From the NCBI GenBank assembly GCA_046297835.1, contig JBKBHI010000004.1:306989-370988 (forward strand): DNA of 64,000 nucleotides, in the 5' to 3' direction. This stretch comes from CAMAVH01 sp046297835. GTDB taxonomy: Bacteria > Pseudomonadota > Alphaproteobacteria > SMXQ01. The notes below the pieces were generated by a model. It ran no database searches and was not told the origin of the DNA. It worked only from the letters and a program-made list of their open reading frames with translations. Shown here piece after piece: positions 25,576-38,378 of the stretch. Both the position numbers and the translations under genes were made by a program. How positions within the stretch are numbered: the stretch's first letter is position 1; each line of letters begins with the position of its first letter.

Positions 25576-26544
25576 TCAGGAGGCTCCGGCGGCGCGGTTT
25601 TCGGCCCGTTGGTTTTCAGGGCGCAGCAATTCGCGCACCAGGAATTGCGGCTTGCGGTTGGCGGTGATGAACAGGCGGCCGAGATATTCGCCGACGACGC
25701 CGAGCAGGATGAGCTGGATGCCCGACAGCAGCAGGACCGCGACCATCAACGAGGCCCAGCCCTGCGGGGTCTCGCCGCCGATGGCTTCGAGGATGACCCA
25801 GCCCGCGCCGACGACGCCGAGTGCGCTCATGGCGAAGCCGAGGAACACGCTAAGACGCAGCGGCACCACCGAGAAGTTCACGAACAGGTTCATCCACAGC
25901 GCGATGAGCTTGCCGATCGTGTAGTTGCTGCGGCCTTCGACGCGGGCGAAATGCTCGACCTCGACCGAGCCGATGTTCTGCGTCGCCTGCATCACCAATC
26001 CGTCGACGTAAGGATAGGGGCCCTGGTAACGCGTCACGTTCTCGACGACCTGGGCGCTGAGGCAGCGGAAGCTCGAAAGATAAAGCCCCTTGGGCTTGTC
26101 GAGCAGCTGGTCGGCCACCCAATTGGCGAAACGGCTGCCGAGATTGCGCCAGCTTTCGTGCTTTTTGTCGGCGTAGCGCGTGTAGACGGCGTCGAAGCCG
26201 TTGTCGCGCGTGTAGCGATAGAGCTTGATCACCTCGGACGGCGGGTTTTGCAGATCGTCGTCCATGTTGATGACGTAGTCGCCGCGCGCGTGGTTGAAGC
26301 CGGCCATGACGGCGTTGTGCTCGCCGAAGTTGCGGGTGAGGTCGACGAAGCTGACCGGCACGTCGCGCCGCTCGGCGAGCTGGCGGCAAACCTCGGCCGA
26401 ATTGTCGCGGCTGCCGTCGTTGACCAGCACGATCTCGTGGCCGCCCTCGATGACGAGCGCGGCGAGCGCGTCGACCAGCGTGCCGATGGTGGCCGCGCCG
26501 TTATAGACGGGGATGACGATGGAGAGCGCGTAAGGCCGGGTCAT
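25576..26544 (-). CDS. ArnC/GtrB-like polyprenyl-phosphate glycosyltransferase (GT2)
   Basis: 322 residues. GT2 motifs LSIVIPVYNGAATI and YVINMDDDLQNPPSE (the metal-binding DxD region), acceptor-side VEGRSNYTIGKL, and two C-terminal membrane helices as in ArnC/DPM1/GtrB. Puts a sugar onto undecaprenyl phosphate. The ATG at 26544 places the fold right at the N-terminus; an in-frame ATG at 26583 adds 13 residues and neither has a strong ribosome site. Operon with the SMR-like gene and the methyltransferase. Confidence 0.9.
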   Translation of the reverse strand: MTRPYALSIVIPVYNGAATIGTLVDALAALVIEGGHEIVLVNDGSRDNSAEVCRQLAERRDVPVSFVDLTRNFGEHNAVMAGFNHARGDYVINMDDDLQNPPSEVIKLYRYTRDNGFDAVYTRYADKKHESWRNLGSRFANWVADQLLDKPKGLYLSSFRCLSAQVVENVTRYQGPYPYVDGLVMQATQNIGSVEVEHFARVEGRSNYTIGKLIALWMNLFVNFSVVPLRLSVFLGFAMSALGVVGAGWVILEAIGGETPQGWASLMVAVLLLSGIQLILLGVVGEYLGRLFITANRKPQFLVRELLRPENQRAENRAAGAS

Positions 26545-26647
26545 GATGCGATGCTGCGGATTCGTTGTCTCTGTTGGCCGCATGATGCCGGGAAACCGCG
26601 GCGAGCGGAACCCCGCTCTGCGGCGGCGCGGAGAGGATGGCCGCCGA

Positions 26648-27385
26648 TTACGGCTTTCTGGCGACGGCCAGCACCGAGCCGCCGAACGGCAAATCGACGC
26701 CGATCCGCATGACGGCGCGCTCGGCGGCGAGCACGGCGCGGAACAGCGCCTCGACGGGCGCGGGATAGAGCTGCACGTCGCTCCCAGCGTCGCTCGGCAG
26801 CAATTTGCGGCGCAGCACCATGAGCGGGAACAGGCCCATGTTCCAATAGCCGACGCGCGCCTGCGGGAATCCGGCGGCGCGCAGCAGGGCGCGCACTTGC
26901 GGCCGGGTGAAGCGGCGCGCGTTGTGCACCTGAGTGTCGTGCGCGGAAAGCAGCCAGGGATAGGCCGGCAGGTTCAAGATCAGCGTCCCGCCCGGCATCA
27001 GGCAGCGCGCGGCCTCGCGCAGCGCGGCGGCGGGATCGACGGCGCGATGGCACAGCACGTCCATGCTGAAGATCGCGGCCAGGCTGGCGTCTCGGAACGG
27101 CAGGGCGTTGACGCTGCCCAGCGTCACGGCAGCGCCGCTCTTGCGCCGCGCCAGATCGGCGGCGCGCGGATCGACATCGAGGCCGAGCGCCGGCGCGCCC
27201 GGATGCGCGGCGGCGAAGCGCGTCAGCAGCCCGCCGGTGCCGCAGCCGGCATCCAAGGTCGGGCCGGCCGGGTCCGTCTCGCGAAAGGCGGCGTTCCACG
27301 CCGCCATGGCGTTGGCATGGAGCCCGCAGAACCACCACATGCGGTCTTCGACCGCATGCATCCGCTCATATTCGATGGGTTCCAT
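26648..27385 (-). CDS. Class I SAM-dependent methyltransferase
   Basis: 245 residues. Motif I LDAGCGTGGLLTRF, motif II LGLDVDP, and MPGGTLILNLPAYPWLLS (motif III region) match methyltransferase type 11. An N-terminal RMWWFCGLHANAM segment resembles methyltransferases of sugar or lipid-linked substrates. It heads the minus-strand group leading to the ArnC-like enzyme, so a glycan or lipid carrier is the likely context. Substrate not determined. Confidence 0.85.
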   Translation of the reverse strand: MEPIEYERMHAVEDRMWWFCGLHANAMAAWNAAFRETDPAGPTLDAGCGTGGLLTRFAAAHPGAPALGLDVDPRAADLARRKSGAAVTLGSVNALPFRDASLAAIFSMDVLCHRAVDPAAALREAARCLMPGGTLILNLPAYPWLLSAHDTQVHNARRFTRPQVRALLRAAGFPQARVGYWNMGLFPLMVLRRKLLPSDAGSDVQLYPAPVEALFRAVLAAERAVMRIGVDLPFGGSVLAVARKP

Positions 27386-27655
27386 CTATTTGATTTTTCA
27401 GGGCTATGAAGAACGCGGCGGGCGGTCGAAGACGCCGCAAAAGGGCCGCAAAGCCTGCCTAATGTCTTGCGGGAACGGCCGTTGGATCGTAATACGTCAT
27501 TTCCCGAACGTCGCGCAAAACCAAAAAATCAGCGGGGGGCTGAGACGCGTGGGAAACGTAGGGCAGGGGTTGCCCCGGCTTCGTGCCTTCATTGTTGTGA
27601 GCGTCGTTCCGCGACGGTGTGCAGCCAGGCGTGACCAGGAACAGCCCGTAAGTCC

Positions 27656-29371
27656 ATGACCACTTCAGATTTATCGCCGCGCGATCCGAAATCGGCGCGC
27701 GCGGGCCTCGCGTCCGCGGACCTCTCCGCCGCCTCGCTATCCGAGCGCGTTCTCGCCTGGTTGGTGCCGGGCGCGTTCCTGGTGCTGCCGATCGCGTGGG
27801 TGATCGCTTACCTCGCCCCGCCGCTCAACCATGACGTCGCCGTGATCCTGGCGATCGCCGACCGCTGGCTCGGCGGCGAGCGCATGTATGTCGACCTGAT
27901 CGACGTCAACCCGCCGCTGATCTTTATGCTCAACCTGATTCCGGCGGCGCTGTCGCGCGTCACGGGCATGGACGACACGCAGGCGCTGGTCGTCTGCGTC
28001 ACCGCGCTGGCGGCGTGGAGCGTGCATGTGAGCTGGCGGATGTTCCCGGCGCTGGCCGGCGCGGACGCGGCGAGCGCGCGCAGCCAGCGCATGATCTTCC
28101 TGCCGCTCGCGCTGTTTTTGGCGATCGTCTATCCCGGCGAGATGTTCGCCCAGCGCGAGCACATCATGCTGCTCGCGGCCGTGCCCTACGTTCTGCTCGC
28201 CGCCGCGCGCTATGAGGGCATCGACGAACCGCGCGGGCGCGTCGTCGCCATCGCGCTGATCGCCGGGCTGGGCTTCGCGCTCAAGCCGCATTTCCTGGCG
28301 ATTCCGGTGCTGATCGAGCTCTATCTGCTGACGGCCCGCGGCTGGCGCAAGACGTTCTCGGACATCGTGCCGTGGATCGTGCTCGGCGTCATGGCGGCCT
28401 ATGTCGCGGTCGCCTGGATCGTCACGCCGGAATATTTCACCTCGGTGCTGCCGCTCGTGTTCGACAGTTACGAGGAGATCGGCGGCAATCATCCGGCGCA
28501 TGTTCTCTACAACAGGCTGCTCGCGCCGTTCCTCCTTATGCTGTTGCCGTTGACCGTCGCCGCGTTCCTGGTGCCGCTCTCGCCGCTCGTCCGCATGACA
28601 GCGCTCGCCGCGATCGGCGGCGTGGTCAGCGGCGTCATGCAGGCCAAAGGCTGGCCCTACCACCTGTTGCCGGCGCAGGTGATGACCGTGATGCTCGCGG
28701 TGCTGACGGTTTGCCAGGGCATCGACAGGCTACTCGCCGCCCGCGACAGGTGGGATACGGCGCGCGCCGGCGGCGCCATGCCGGCGGCGTTGTCCCTGTC
28801 GCCGCTGCGGCTCGCCGTCGGCGCGCTCATGCTCATGCTGTTCTGCCTTGCCGGCGGCACGCGCTCGACGTTCTACGATCAGTTCAATTTCGACAACAGC
28901 CAAGCCGGCAAGCTGCTCAAGCTGGTGAAGAAGCATGCCGAAGGCCAGCCGGTGCTGATCGTCTCGCCCGGCATCTATCCGCATTTCCCGGTGCTGAACT
29001 ACGCCAACGCCAAGTTGGCGCTGCGCTTCCAGACCATCTGGCCGCTGCAGGGCGCTTACGAGGCCTGCCGGCCGGACGAGCCGCGCTACCACGCTCCCGA
29101 CCAGATGCCGCCGATGGAGCAATTGCTGCGCCGCGCGGTGTCGGAAGATTTCGTGAAATACCGGCCGGCGCTGGTGATCATGGACAAAAACCCGGGCATC
29201 CGCTGGTGCGGCGGACGGGAGTTCGATCTGACCGAATATTTCCTCAGCATCCCGGCCTTCGCCGAGGAATTCCGCAATTATGACATCGTCTATCAGTTCG
29301 ACCGCTACGTGCTGTTCAAGCGCAAGCCGGTCGACGCGGCGGTGCAGGAGCCGGTCGCCGGCGATAACTGA
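27656..29371 (+). CDS. GT-C type integral membrane glycosyltransferase-like protein
   Basis: 571 residues with roughly ten membrane helices. The first loop (APPLNHDVAVILAIADRWLG then GERMYVDLIDVNPPL) has the acidic residues and NPP motif seen in ArnT/PMT-like GT-C enzymes, and a soluble C-terminal domain follows (about residue 405 on). Such enzymes use lipid-linked sugars on the periplasmic side. Adjacent to ArnC-, ArnE- and methyltransferase-type genes, it could be the final transferase of the same glycan pathway (inference). Confidence 0.7.
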   Translation: MTTSDLSPRDPKSARAGLASADLSAASLSERVLAWLVPGAFLVLPIAWVIAYLAPPLNHDVAVILAIADRWLGGERMYVDLIDVNPPLIFMLNLIPAALSRVTGMDDTQALVVCVTALAAWSVHVSWRMFPALAGADAASARSQRMIFLPLALFLAIVYPGEMFAQREHIMLLAAVPYVLLAAARYEGIDEPRGRVVAIALIAGLGFALKPHFLAIPVLIELYLLTARGWRKTFSDIVPWIVLGVMAAYVAVAWIVTPEYFTSVLPLVFDSYEEIGGNHPAHVLYNRLLAPFLLMLLPLTVAAFLVPLSPLVRMTALAAIGGVVSGVMQAKGWPYHLLPAQVMTVMLAVLTVCQGIDRLLAARDRWDTARAGGAMPAALSLSPLRLAVGALMLMLFCLAGGTRSTFYDQFNFDNSQAGKLLKLVKKHAEGQPVLIVSPGIYPHFPVLNYANAKLALRFQTIWPLQGAYEACRPDEPRYHAPDQMPPMEQLLRRAVSEDFVKYRPALVIMDKNPGIRWCGGREFDLTEYFLSIPAFAEEFRNYDIVYQFDRYVLFKRKPVDAAVQEPVAGDN

Positions 29372-29515
29372 CGGGCGGCGCCTCGCTCAGCTTCGCGCAG
29401 CAGAAAGGCCGCGCCACCCACCCATGCGCGGCCCTCGATCGTTGCCGCCGCGCCATTGAAAATAAAAATTTTCCGTCAGCCGTTGCGGGAAGGCGCGTTC
29501 GAGCGTTAAGACTGG

Positions 29516-30583
29516 ATGATGAGAGGTCCATCCACCCGCCGCGGTCTTCTCGAACTTGCCGGACGGATCGCCGGCGGGGCGGCCTTTTGCGTTCTGGCGC
29601 TGGGTTGGATCGCCGGATCGCACGCGCAGGACCTGCGCTTCTTCCGTATCGGCACCGGCTCGACCGCCGGGGTGAACTTCTCCATCGGCGGCCTCATTTC
29701 CAGCGTCATCAGCAATCCCCCGGGCTCGCGGCCGTGCGATCGCGGCGGCAGTTGCGGCGTGCCCGGCCTGATCGCCGTGGCCCAGGCGACCCAGGGCTCG
29801 GCGGAGAACGCCCGCGAGGTCGGCGGCGGCCGGCTCGATTCGGGCATCATCCAAGCCGACGTCGCCGCCCAAGCGTTCGAAGGCAAGGGCGCGTTCGCCG
29901 GCAAGAACCGCCAGCCCGATTTGCGGGCGCTGGCCAGCCTCTATCCCGAAACCCTGCAGATCGTGGTGCGGCGCGACGCCCGTGTCGGCACCATCGCCGG
30001 CCTCAAGGGCAAGCGCGTCTCGATCGACACCGACGGCTCCGGCACCCAGGCTTTGGCGCGCAATGTGCTGGCGCGGGCCGGCCTGCGCCCGGCCGACATC
30101 AAGGTGGTGACGGCGGATCTCGGCGCAGGCGTCGACATGATGCGGGCCGGGCAGCTCGACGCTTTGTTCTATGTCGGCGGCGTGCCGGCTCCGGCCATCG
30201 CCCAGCTCGCCGACAGCACGGCGATCGACCTGTTGCCGGTGCCGTCGCCGATGATCGCCGCCTTCCGCAAGGACGAGCCGACCTATGTGACGTTGACCAT
30301 CACATCAGGCACCTATGCCGGATTGGATAAGGACATCGTCAGCATGGGCACTTATTCGCTTTGGGTGGCGAACGCCAAGCTCAGCGACAAGATGGCCTAC
30401 GATCTCTTGAAGGCGCTGTGGCACAAATCGTCGCAGCCGATGTTGGCCGGCGGCCACGCCAACGCCAGGCAGATGTCGCTGGCGAGCGCGCTCAACGGCC
30501 TGACCATCCCGCTGCATCCGGGCGCGGAGAAATTCTACGCCGAGATGAAGCTGCTCAAGCAGCCCGCGCCGGCGAAGCCTTAG
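29516..30583 (+). CDS. TAXI-family TRAP transporter solute-binding protein
   Basis: 355 residues with a signal sequence ending SHAQ, then the family opening FFRIGTGSTAGVNFSIGGLI and the middle motif LKGKRVSIDTDGSGTQALA. TAXI proteins bind solutes for TRAP (DctQM-type) or related permeases; no permease gene is adjacent, so its partner is elsewhere. A disulphide is possible between the two Cys of RPCDRGGSCG. Ends 3 bp before the convergent GST gene. Confidence 0.88.
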   Translation: MMRGPSTRRGLLELAGRIAGGAAFCVLALGWIAGSHAQDLRFFRIGTGSTAGVNFSIGGLISSVISNPPGSRPCDRGGSCGVPGLIAVAQATQGSAENAREVGGGRLDSGIIQADVAAQAFEGKGAFAGKNRQPDLRALASLYPETLQIVVRRDARVGTIAGLKGKRVSIDTDGSGTQALARNVLARAGLRPADIKVVTADLGAGVDMMRAGQLDALFYVGGVPAPAIAQLADSTAIDLLPVPSPMIAAFRKDEPTYVTLTITSGTYAGLDKDIVSMGTYSLWVANAKLSDKMAYDLLKALWHKSSQPMLAGGHANARQMSLASALNGLTIPLHPGAEKFYAEMKLLKQPAPAKP

Positions 30584-30586
30584 CCT

Positions 30587-31303
30587 TTACGCGGGATTGG
30601 GCGCGGCCGGGCCGTTGACGCCGCCCTTTTCGTAATCGGGAATCATGTAGGGCTCGGCCTTGGCCGCCGCGATCCATTCGGCGAGCGGCGGATGGGCGAG
30701 CAGGGCGTCGAGATACGTCTGGGCGTTCTCGCCGAGCGTCACGCCGTAGGTCTTGAAGCGCAGCGCCACCGGCGCGTACATGGCGTCGGCCGCGCCGAAT
30801 GCGCCGAACAGGAAATCGCCGCCCGCGCCGTAGCGTCCGCGCGCGTCGCGCCAGATCGCCTCAATGCGGTTGATGTCCGCCTGCACTCCCTCGAGCGACA
30901 TGCCGTAGCCCGGCAGGCTCTCGCGGATGTTCATCGGCATGGCCTTGCGCAGCGCCATGAATCCGGCGTGCATCTCCGACGCGATGGCGCGGGCATGGGC
31001 GCGCGCGCCGGCCTCGCGCGGCCATAGGCCGGCGTCAGGAAAGGCTTCGGCCAGATATTCGATGATGGCGAGCGATTCCCAGACCACCACGTCGCCGGCG
31101 ATCAGGCAGGGCGCCTTGCCGGACGGCGAATGGCGCATCATCAGCTCGCGCGTCTCCGGCACGCGCAGCGGCACGACGATCTCCTCGAACGGCGCGCCGG
31201 TCTGTTTCATCGCCAGCCAGCCGCGCAGCGACCAGGACGAGTAATTCTTGTTGGCGATGACGAGCTTGTAACCCGTGCCGCCCTGTTCCATCGCTTCGGC
31301 CAT
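30587..31303 (-). CDS. Glutathione S-transferase family protein
   Basis: 238 residues. N-terminal thioredoxin-like domain (KLVIANKNYSSWSLRGWLAM with a serine at the catalytic position; SGKAPCLI and the glutathione-binding ESLAIIEYL), then an all-helical C-terminal domain. The ATG at 31303 was chosen for its AGGGGAGA ribosome site. Cytosolic conjugation or maleylacetoacetate-isomerase type functions are possible; the substrate is unknown. Confidence 0.9.
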   Translation of the reverse strand: MAEAMEQGGTGYKLVIANKNYSSWSLRGWLAMKQTGAPFEEIVVPLRVPETRELMMRHSPSGKAPCLIAGDVVVWESLAIIEYLAEAFPDAGLWPREAGARAHARAIASEMHAGFMALRKAMPMNIRESLPGYGMSLEGVQADINRIEAIWRDARGRYGAGGDFLFGAFGAADAMYAPVALRFKTYGVTLGENAQTYLDALLAHPPLAEWIAAAKAEPYMIPDYEKGGVNGPAAPNPA

Positions 31304-31450
31304 CGCCGTCTCCCCTGGTTGGTGGGAATCTGATAGGGCAGGATGCGGTCCGGCGCAAGGCGCAGGCAATATTCGTCAAGGTTCCCAAGGGCTTCCCAAA
31401 CGGCTCGGCACGCGCGAGGATGCACGGGCATTGCCCAAAGGAGCCGCGCC

Positions 31451-32863
<1,413 letters not shown>

Positions 32864-32866
<3 letters not shown>

Positions 32867-32955
32867 ATCGCCGCTTCGCGTGGACCGTTAAATCGCCGCT
32901 TCACGGAATCCTTAGATCGCCGCTTCGCGGAATCCTTAGATCGCCGCTTCGCGGC
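32864..32955. repeat. Four tandem 24-25 bp stop-codon repeats between convergent genes
   Basis: Units of TAGATCGCCGCTTCGCGG type at 32864-32888, 32889-32912, 32913-32936 and 32937-32955 (partial, inside the gene). On the minus strand each reads as the last codons plus the stop (TAA or TAG) of the small secreted gene. The outermost unit also supplies the TAG of the convergent aminopeptidase gene. Each unit contains a CCGC-TTC-GCGG hairpin. Confidence 0.85.
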
Positions 32956-33316
32956 GGGGCGCGACCCGCGCGTCCTCGTCGTCGCGTTGCGCCACGGGCA
33001 GGCCGCCGCCCGACGCGATGACGCAGCTGCGCTTGTCGCTGTCGCTATAGACGATGGTCCAGGTGCCTTCGGTCGGCGAGGCGAAGGCTTCGAGCAAGCC
33101 GTTTTCGCCGACGCGCTTGCTTTGCGCCAGCCGCTCGCCCATTTCCTTGGCGAGTTCGAACAGCAGCATGCCGCGCTCGTAACAAGTGGCCGCCATGGCT
33201 TTGCGTTCGGAGGGTTGCGCCGCGCCCATGTCGTCGGCGCGCGCGGTCTGGATCAGGCCGAGGCCGACAACGGCCAGCAGCGCCGCCTGAAAGCCGAGTT
33301 TCGCGATCGTCTTCAT
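32936..33316 (-). CDS. Small secreted protein with two cysteines
   Basis: 126 residues beginning with a Sec signal (MKTIAKLGFQAALLAVVGLG ... TARA). The mature part has a Cys in ATCYERG and a second in RSCVIASGGG, preceded by GTWTIVYSDSDK, a pattern common in rhizobial periplasmic proteins of unknown function. The ATG at 33316 has GGAGG and GGAG upstream. Its 3' end has been duplicated in tandem (see repeat). Function unknown. Confidence 0.75.
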   Translation of the reverse strand: MKTIAKLGFQAALLAVVGLGLIQTARADDMGAAQPSERKAMAATCYERGMLLFELAKEMGERLAQSKRVGENGLLEAFASPTEGTWTIVYSDSDKRSCVIASGGGLPVAQRDDEDARVAPRREAAI

Positions 33317-33615
33317 CTCCAACTCCTCCGAAGCCATAAGGCTCCGCGCGCCAGTTCAACCAGCGTCCCCGAGTCGATGAAGCTTCCTGCCGCGCCGGCT
33401 TGCCGCTTATCCGCGGTTTCGCAGCGCGCTCGAATGTCGGGATTGCATGGCGCGTGCCAAAGCGAGTTCCCGGCTTTCCATGAATGTAGGATGACAGGAC
33501 AAATCTTAAAGAAAAGCGAGCGCGTGAAAACGTCTTGGCGGGTCTGCCTTGCGTTACGCGCATGGCATTCGCCGAGACCGCCGCCCCCTGGCGCGCCGTG
33601 GCGGCCCTGGGAAAA
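33317..33615. other. Intergenic stretch without a supported gene
   Basis: 299 bp between the secreted protein gene and the reductase. I see the upstream region of the secreted gene, some AT-richer sequence near 33500-33530, and no terminator, repeat or convincing small ORF. Confidence 0.5.
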
Positions 33616-34548
33616 TCAGTAACCCACGGAAAGATCGACCAAACCGGCCGGCTTGCGGCCGCTGCGGATGGCGGCGATGGCCGCCGCCATGACGCCGGCG
33701 GCGCTCGCCGGAATCGTCCAGCCGGCCGCGTGCGGCGTGATCGTCACGCGCGGATGACGCCATAGCGGATGGCCCGTGGGCAAGGGCTCGGGGTCGAACA
33801 CGTCGAGGGTCGCGCCGGACAATTGCCCCAAATCGAGCGCGGCGATCAAATCGGCGGCGACGACATGGGCGCCGCGCGCGGCGTTGACCAGGCTCGCGCC
33901 GCGCGGCAGCAGCGCCAGCCGCTCGGCGTCGAGGATGCCGCGCGTCTCCGCGCTGAGCGGCAGGAGGCAGACGAGAATGTCGGAGCCTTGGAGAAAAGCC
34001 GACAAGCCGTCCGCGCCGTGGAAGCATTCGACGCCAGCGATGGCGTGGGCCGTGCGCGCCCAGCCGCGCAGCGGGAATCCGAACGGGGCGAGCTTGGCGA
34101 GCGCGTCGCGCCCGAGCACGCCGAGGCCCATGATGCCGACGCGGCGCTCGGCGGCCAAGGGCGGCGGCAGCAGCGGCCGCCACAGCCCGTCGGCCTGCTG
34201 GCGCGCGTAATCCGGCATCAGGCGGTGATGGCGCAGCACGTTCATCACGACATACTCGCTCATCTGCGCCGTCAGCAGCGGGTCGATCAGGCGCGTCAGC
34301 GGCAAATGGCGCGGCAGGTCGGGATCGGACACGAGATGGTCGATGCCGGCGCCGAGCGACAGGATGCCCTTGAGGTTCGGCAGGCTGGCGAGCAGGCCGG
34401 GCGGCGGCTTCCAGACGATGGCGAACTCGATCTCGTCTTTCGCGCCGACGTTCGGCCAGACGCGCAGCTCTTCGCCCGGCATGACCTGGGCGATGGCGCT
34501 GGTCCAGTCGGGCTGGCTGTCCGACTGGCTGTAGAACAGGATCGCCAT
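33616..34548 (-). CDS. ghrA: Glyoxylate/hydroxypyruvate reductase A (2-hydroxyacid dehydrogenase)
   Basis: 310 residues, D-2-hydroxyacid dehydrogenase family of the GhrA type. NAD(P)-binding VGIMGLGVLGRDAL, SLVNAARGAHVV with the catalytic Arg, LDVFDPEPLPTGHPLW with the catalytic Glu, and TPHAAGWT with the catalytic His are all present. It starts 13 bp after yejF on the same strand, so it may be read with the yej operon. Reduces glyoxylate or hydroxypyruvate. Confidence 0.9.
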   Translation of the reverse strand: MAILFYSQSDSQPDWTSAIAQVMPGEELRVWPNVGAKDEIEFAIVWKPPPGLLASLPNLKGILSLGAGIDHLVSDPDLPRHLPLTRLIDPLLTAQMSEYVVMNVLRHHRLMPDYARQQADGLWRPLLPPPLAAERRVGIMGLGVLGRDALAKLAPFGFPLRGWARTAHAIAGVECFHGADGLSAFLQGSDILVCLLPLSAETRGILDAERLALLPRGASLVNAARGAHVVAADLIAALDLGQLSGATLDVFDPEPLPTGHPLWRHPRVTITPHAAGWTIPASAAGVMAAAIAAIRSGRKPAGLVDLSVGY

Positions 34549-34561
34549 TAGCGGCGGACCA

Positions 34562-36226
<1,665 letters not shown>

Positions 36227-36231
36227 GTCCC

Positions 36232-37299
36232 TTACCGCAGGCTCTTGCGTGGATCGAAGGCGTCGCGCACCGCTTCGCCGATGAAAATCAGCAGGCTCAG
36301 CATCGCGGCGATGACGACGAAGCCGGAAATGCCGAGCCAGGGCGCTTGCAGGTTGTCCTTGCCCTGGTTGAGCACCTCGCCGAGCGACGGCGAGCCCGGC
36401 GGCAGGCCGAGGCCGAGGAAGTCGAGCGCGGTGAGCGAGGTGATCGAGCCGTTGAGGATGAAGGGCAGGAAGGTCAGCGTCGCGACCATGGCGTTGGGCA
36501 GGATGTGCCGCCGCATGATGGTGGCGTCGCCGACGCCGAGCGCGCGCGCCGCGCGCACATAGGCGAAATTGCGCCCGCGCAGGAATTCGGCGCGCACCAC
36601 GGCGACGAGCGAGGTCCAGCTGAACAGCAGCAGCACGGCGAGCAGCGTCCAGAAGCCCGGCACCAGCAGGCTGGTGATGATGAGCAGGATGTAAAGCTCG
36701 GGCAGGCCGGACCATATTTCGATGAAGCGCTGGCTATAGAGGTCGATGCGGCCGCCGAAATAACCCTGCACCGCGCCGGCGGCGATGCCGATGATCGAGC
36801 TGGCGATCGTCAAGGCGAGGCCGAACAGCACCGAGATGCGAAAGCCGTAGATCAGCCGCGCCAAGAGGTCGCGGCCCTGATCGTCGGTGCCGAGCCAGTT
36901 GGCGGCCGAGGGCGGCGCGGGCGCGGGCACGTCGAGCCGGTAGTTGATCGTGCGGTAGCTGTAGGGCACCGGCGGCTGGATCATCCAGCCCTTTTCGCTG
37001 ATGCGTTCGCGCAGCCAGGGGTCGTTGAAATCCGCCTCGGTCGGGAATTCGCCGCCGAACGCCGTCTCCGGATAGAACTTGAAGATCGGCATGTAATAGC
37101 CGCCCTCGTATTGGACGAGGATCGGCTTGTCGTTGGCGATGAATTCGGCGAACAGGCTGACGACGAACAGCGCGAGGAAGATCCACAGCGACCAGAAGCC
37201 GCGTTTGTTGGCGCGGAAATTGTCGATGCGCCGGCGCGTCAGCGGCGCGATCCTCACGCCGAACAGCCGGTCTTGCGCGGGGGATGCGGGAGCGCTCAT
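36232..37299 (-). CDS. yejE: Peptide ABC transporter permease YejE
   Basis: 355 residues, about six membrane helices. A long periplasmic loop (IQPPVPYSYRTINYRL) before NWLGTDDQGRDLLARLIYG, and the EAA loop ARALGVGDATIMRRHILPNA, match YejE/OppC-type permeases. The ATG at 37299 overlaps the yejB stop (ATGA). Confidence 0.95.
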   Translation of the reverse strand: MSAPASPAQDRLFGVRIAPLTRRRIDNFRANKRGFWSLWIFLALFVVSLFAEFIANDKPILVQYEGGYYMPIFKFYPETAFGGEFPTEADFNDPWLRERISEKGWMIQPPVPYSYRTINYRLDVPAPAPPSAANWLGTDDQGRDLLARLIYGFRISVLFGLALTIASSIIGIAAGAVQGYFGGRIDLYSQRFIEIWSGLPELYILLIITSLLVPGFWTLLAVLLLFSWTSLVAVVRAEFLRGRNFAYVRAARALGVGDATIMRRHILPNAMVATLTFLPFILNGSITSLTALDFLGLGLPPGSPSLGEVLNQGKDNLQAPWLGISGFVVIAAMLSLLIFIGEAVRDAFDPRKSLR

Positions 37300-38378
37300 C
37301 CGCGGGCCTCGAAATCGATGCGCGGGTCGACCAGCATATAGGTGATGTCGCGGATCAGGCTGAACAGCAGGCCGATCAGGCTGAAGAAGAACAAGGTGCC
37401 GAACACCACTGGATAGTCGCGGTTGATGACGGCCTCGTAGCCCAGGAGGCCGAGCCCGTCGAGCGAGAAGATGATCTCGATCAAGAGCGCGCCGGTGAAC
37501 AGGATGCCGAGCAACGCCGAGGGGAAGCCGGCGACGACGATCAGCATGGCGTTGCGGAACACATGGCCGTAGAGCACGCGCTTCTCGGTGAGGCCCTTGG
37601 CGCGCGCCGTCAGCACATATTGCTTGTTGATCTCTTCGAGGAAGGAGTTCTTCGTCAGCATGGTCAGGCTGGCGAAGCTGCCGATCACCAGGGCCGTCAA
37701 AGGCAGGGCGAGGTGCCAGAAATAGTCGAGGATCTTGTCTGGCCAGCTCATCGCCTCCCAGCCCGAAGACGTCAGTCCGCGCAAGGGGAACCAGCCCCAA
37801 TAGCTGCCGCCGGCGAACAGCACGACGAGCAGGATGGCGAACAGGAACGAGGGGATGGCGTTGCCGATAATCACCACGGCGCTGGTCCAGATGTCGAACG
37901 GGCTGCCGTCGCGCGTCGCCTTGGCGACGCCGAGCGGGATCGAGATGAGATAGATCAGCAGCGTCGTCCACAGGCCGAGCGAGATCGACACCGGCATCTT
38001 CTCCAGCACGAGATCCACCACGGCGCGGTCGCGGAAGAAGCTGCGGCCGAAATCGAGCTGGGCATATTGCTTCATCATCAGCCAGAAGCGTTCGTGCGCC
38101 GGCTTGTCGAAGCCGTAGAGCTGCTCGATTTCGGCGACGAATTTAGGATCGAGCCCCTGGGCGCCGCGATAGCGCGACTCGCCGCCGCCTTGCGCCATGT
38201 CGCCGCCGCCGGTGCCGGCGACGCGCGCGGTGGCGTCGACGGCGGTGCCGCGCACCTGGGCGACCATCTGCTCGACCGGGCCGCCCGGCGCGAATTGCAC
38301 GATGGCGAAATTGATCAGCATGATGCCGAACAGCGTCGGCACGATCAGCAACAGGCGGCGGACGATATAGGCCAGCAT
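37296..38378 (-). CDS. yejB: Peptide ABC transporter permease YejB
   Basis: 360 residues starting MLAYIVRRLLLIVPTLFGIM, typical of OppB/YejB permeases, with EAA loop TARAKGLTEKRVLYGHVFRN. A glycine-rich periplasmic stretch (GTGGGDMAQGGGESRYRG) precedes the conserved LYGFDKPAHERF segment, as in YejB. The ATG at 38378 overlaps the yejA stop by one base. Confidence 0.95.
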   Translation of the reverse strand: MLAYIVRRLLLIVPTLFGIMLINFAIVQFAPGGPVEQMVAQVRGTAVDATARVAGTGGGDMAQGGGESRYRGAQGLDPKFVAEIEQLYGFDKPAHERFWLMMKQYAQLDFGRSFFRDRAVVDLVLEKMPVSISLGLWTTLLIYLISIPLGVAKATRDGSPFDIWTSAVVIIGNAIPSFLFAILLVVLFAGGSYWGWFPLRGLTSSGWEAMSWPDKILDYFWHLALPLTALVIGSFASLTMLTKNSFLEEINKQYVLTARAKGLTEKRVLYGHVFRNAMLIVVAGFPSALLGILFTGALLIEIIFSLDGLGLLGYEAVINRDYPVVFGTLFFFSLIGLLFSLIRDITYMLVDPRIDFEARG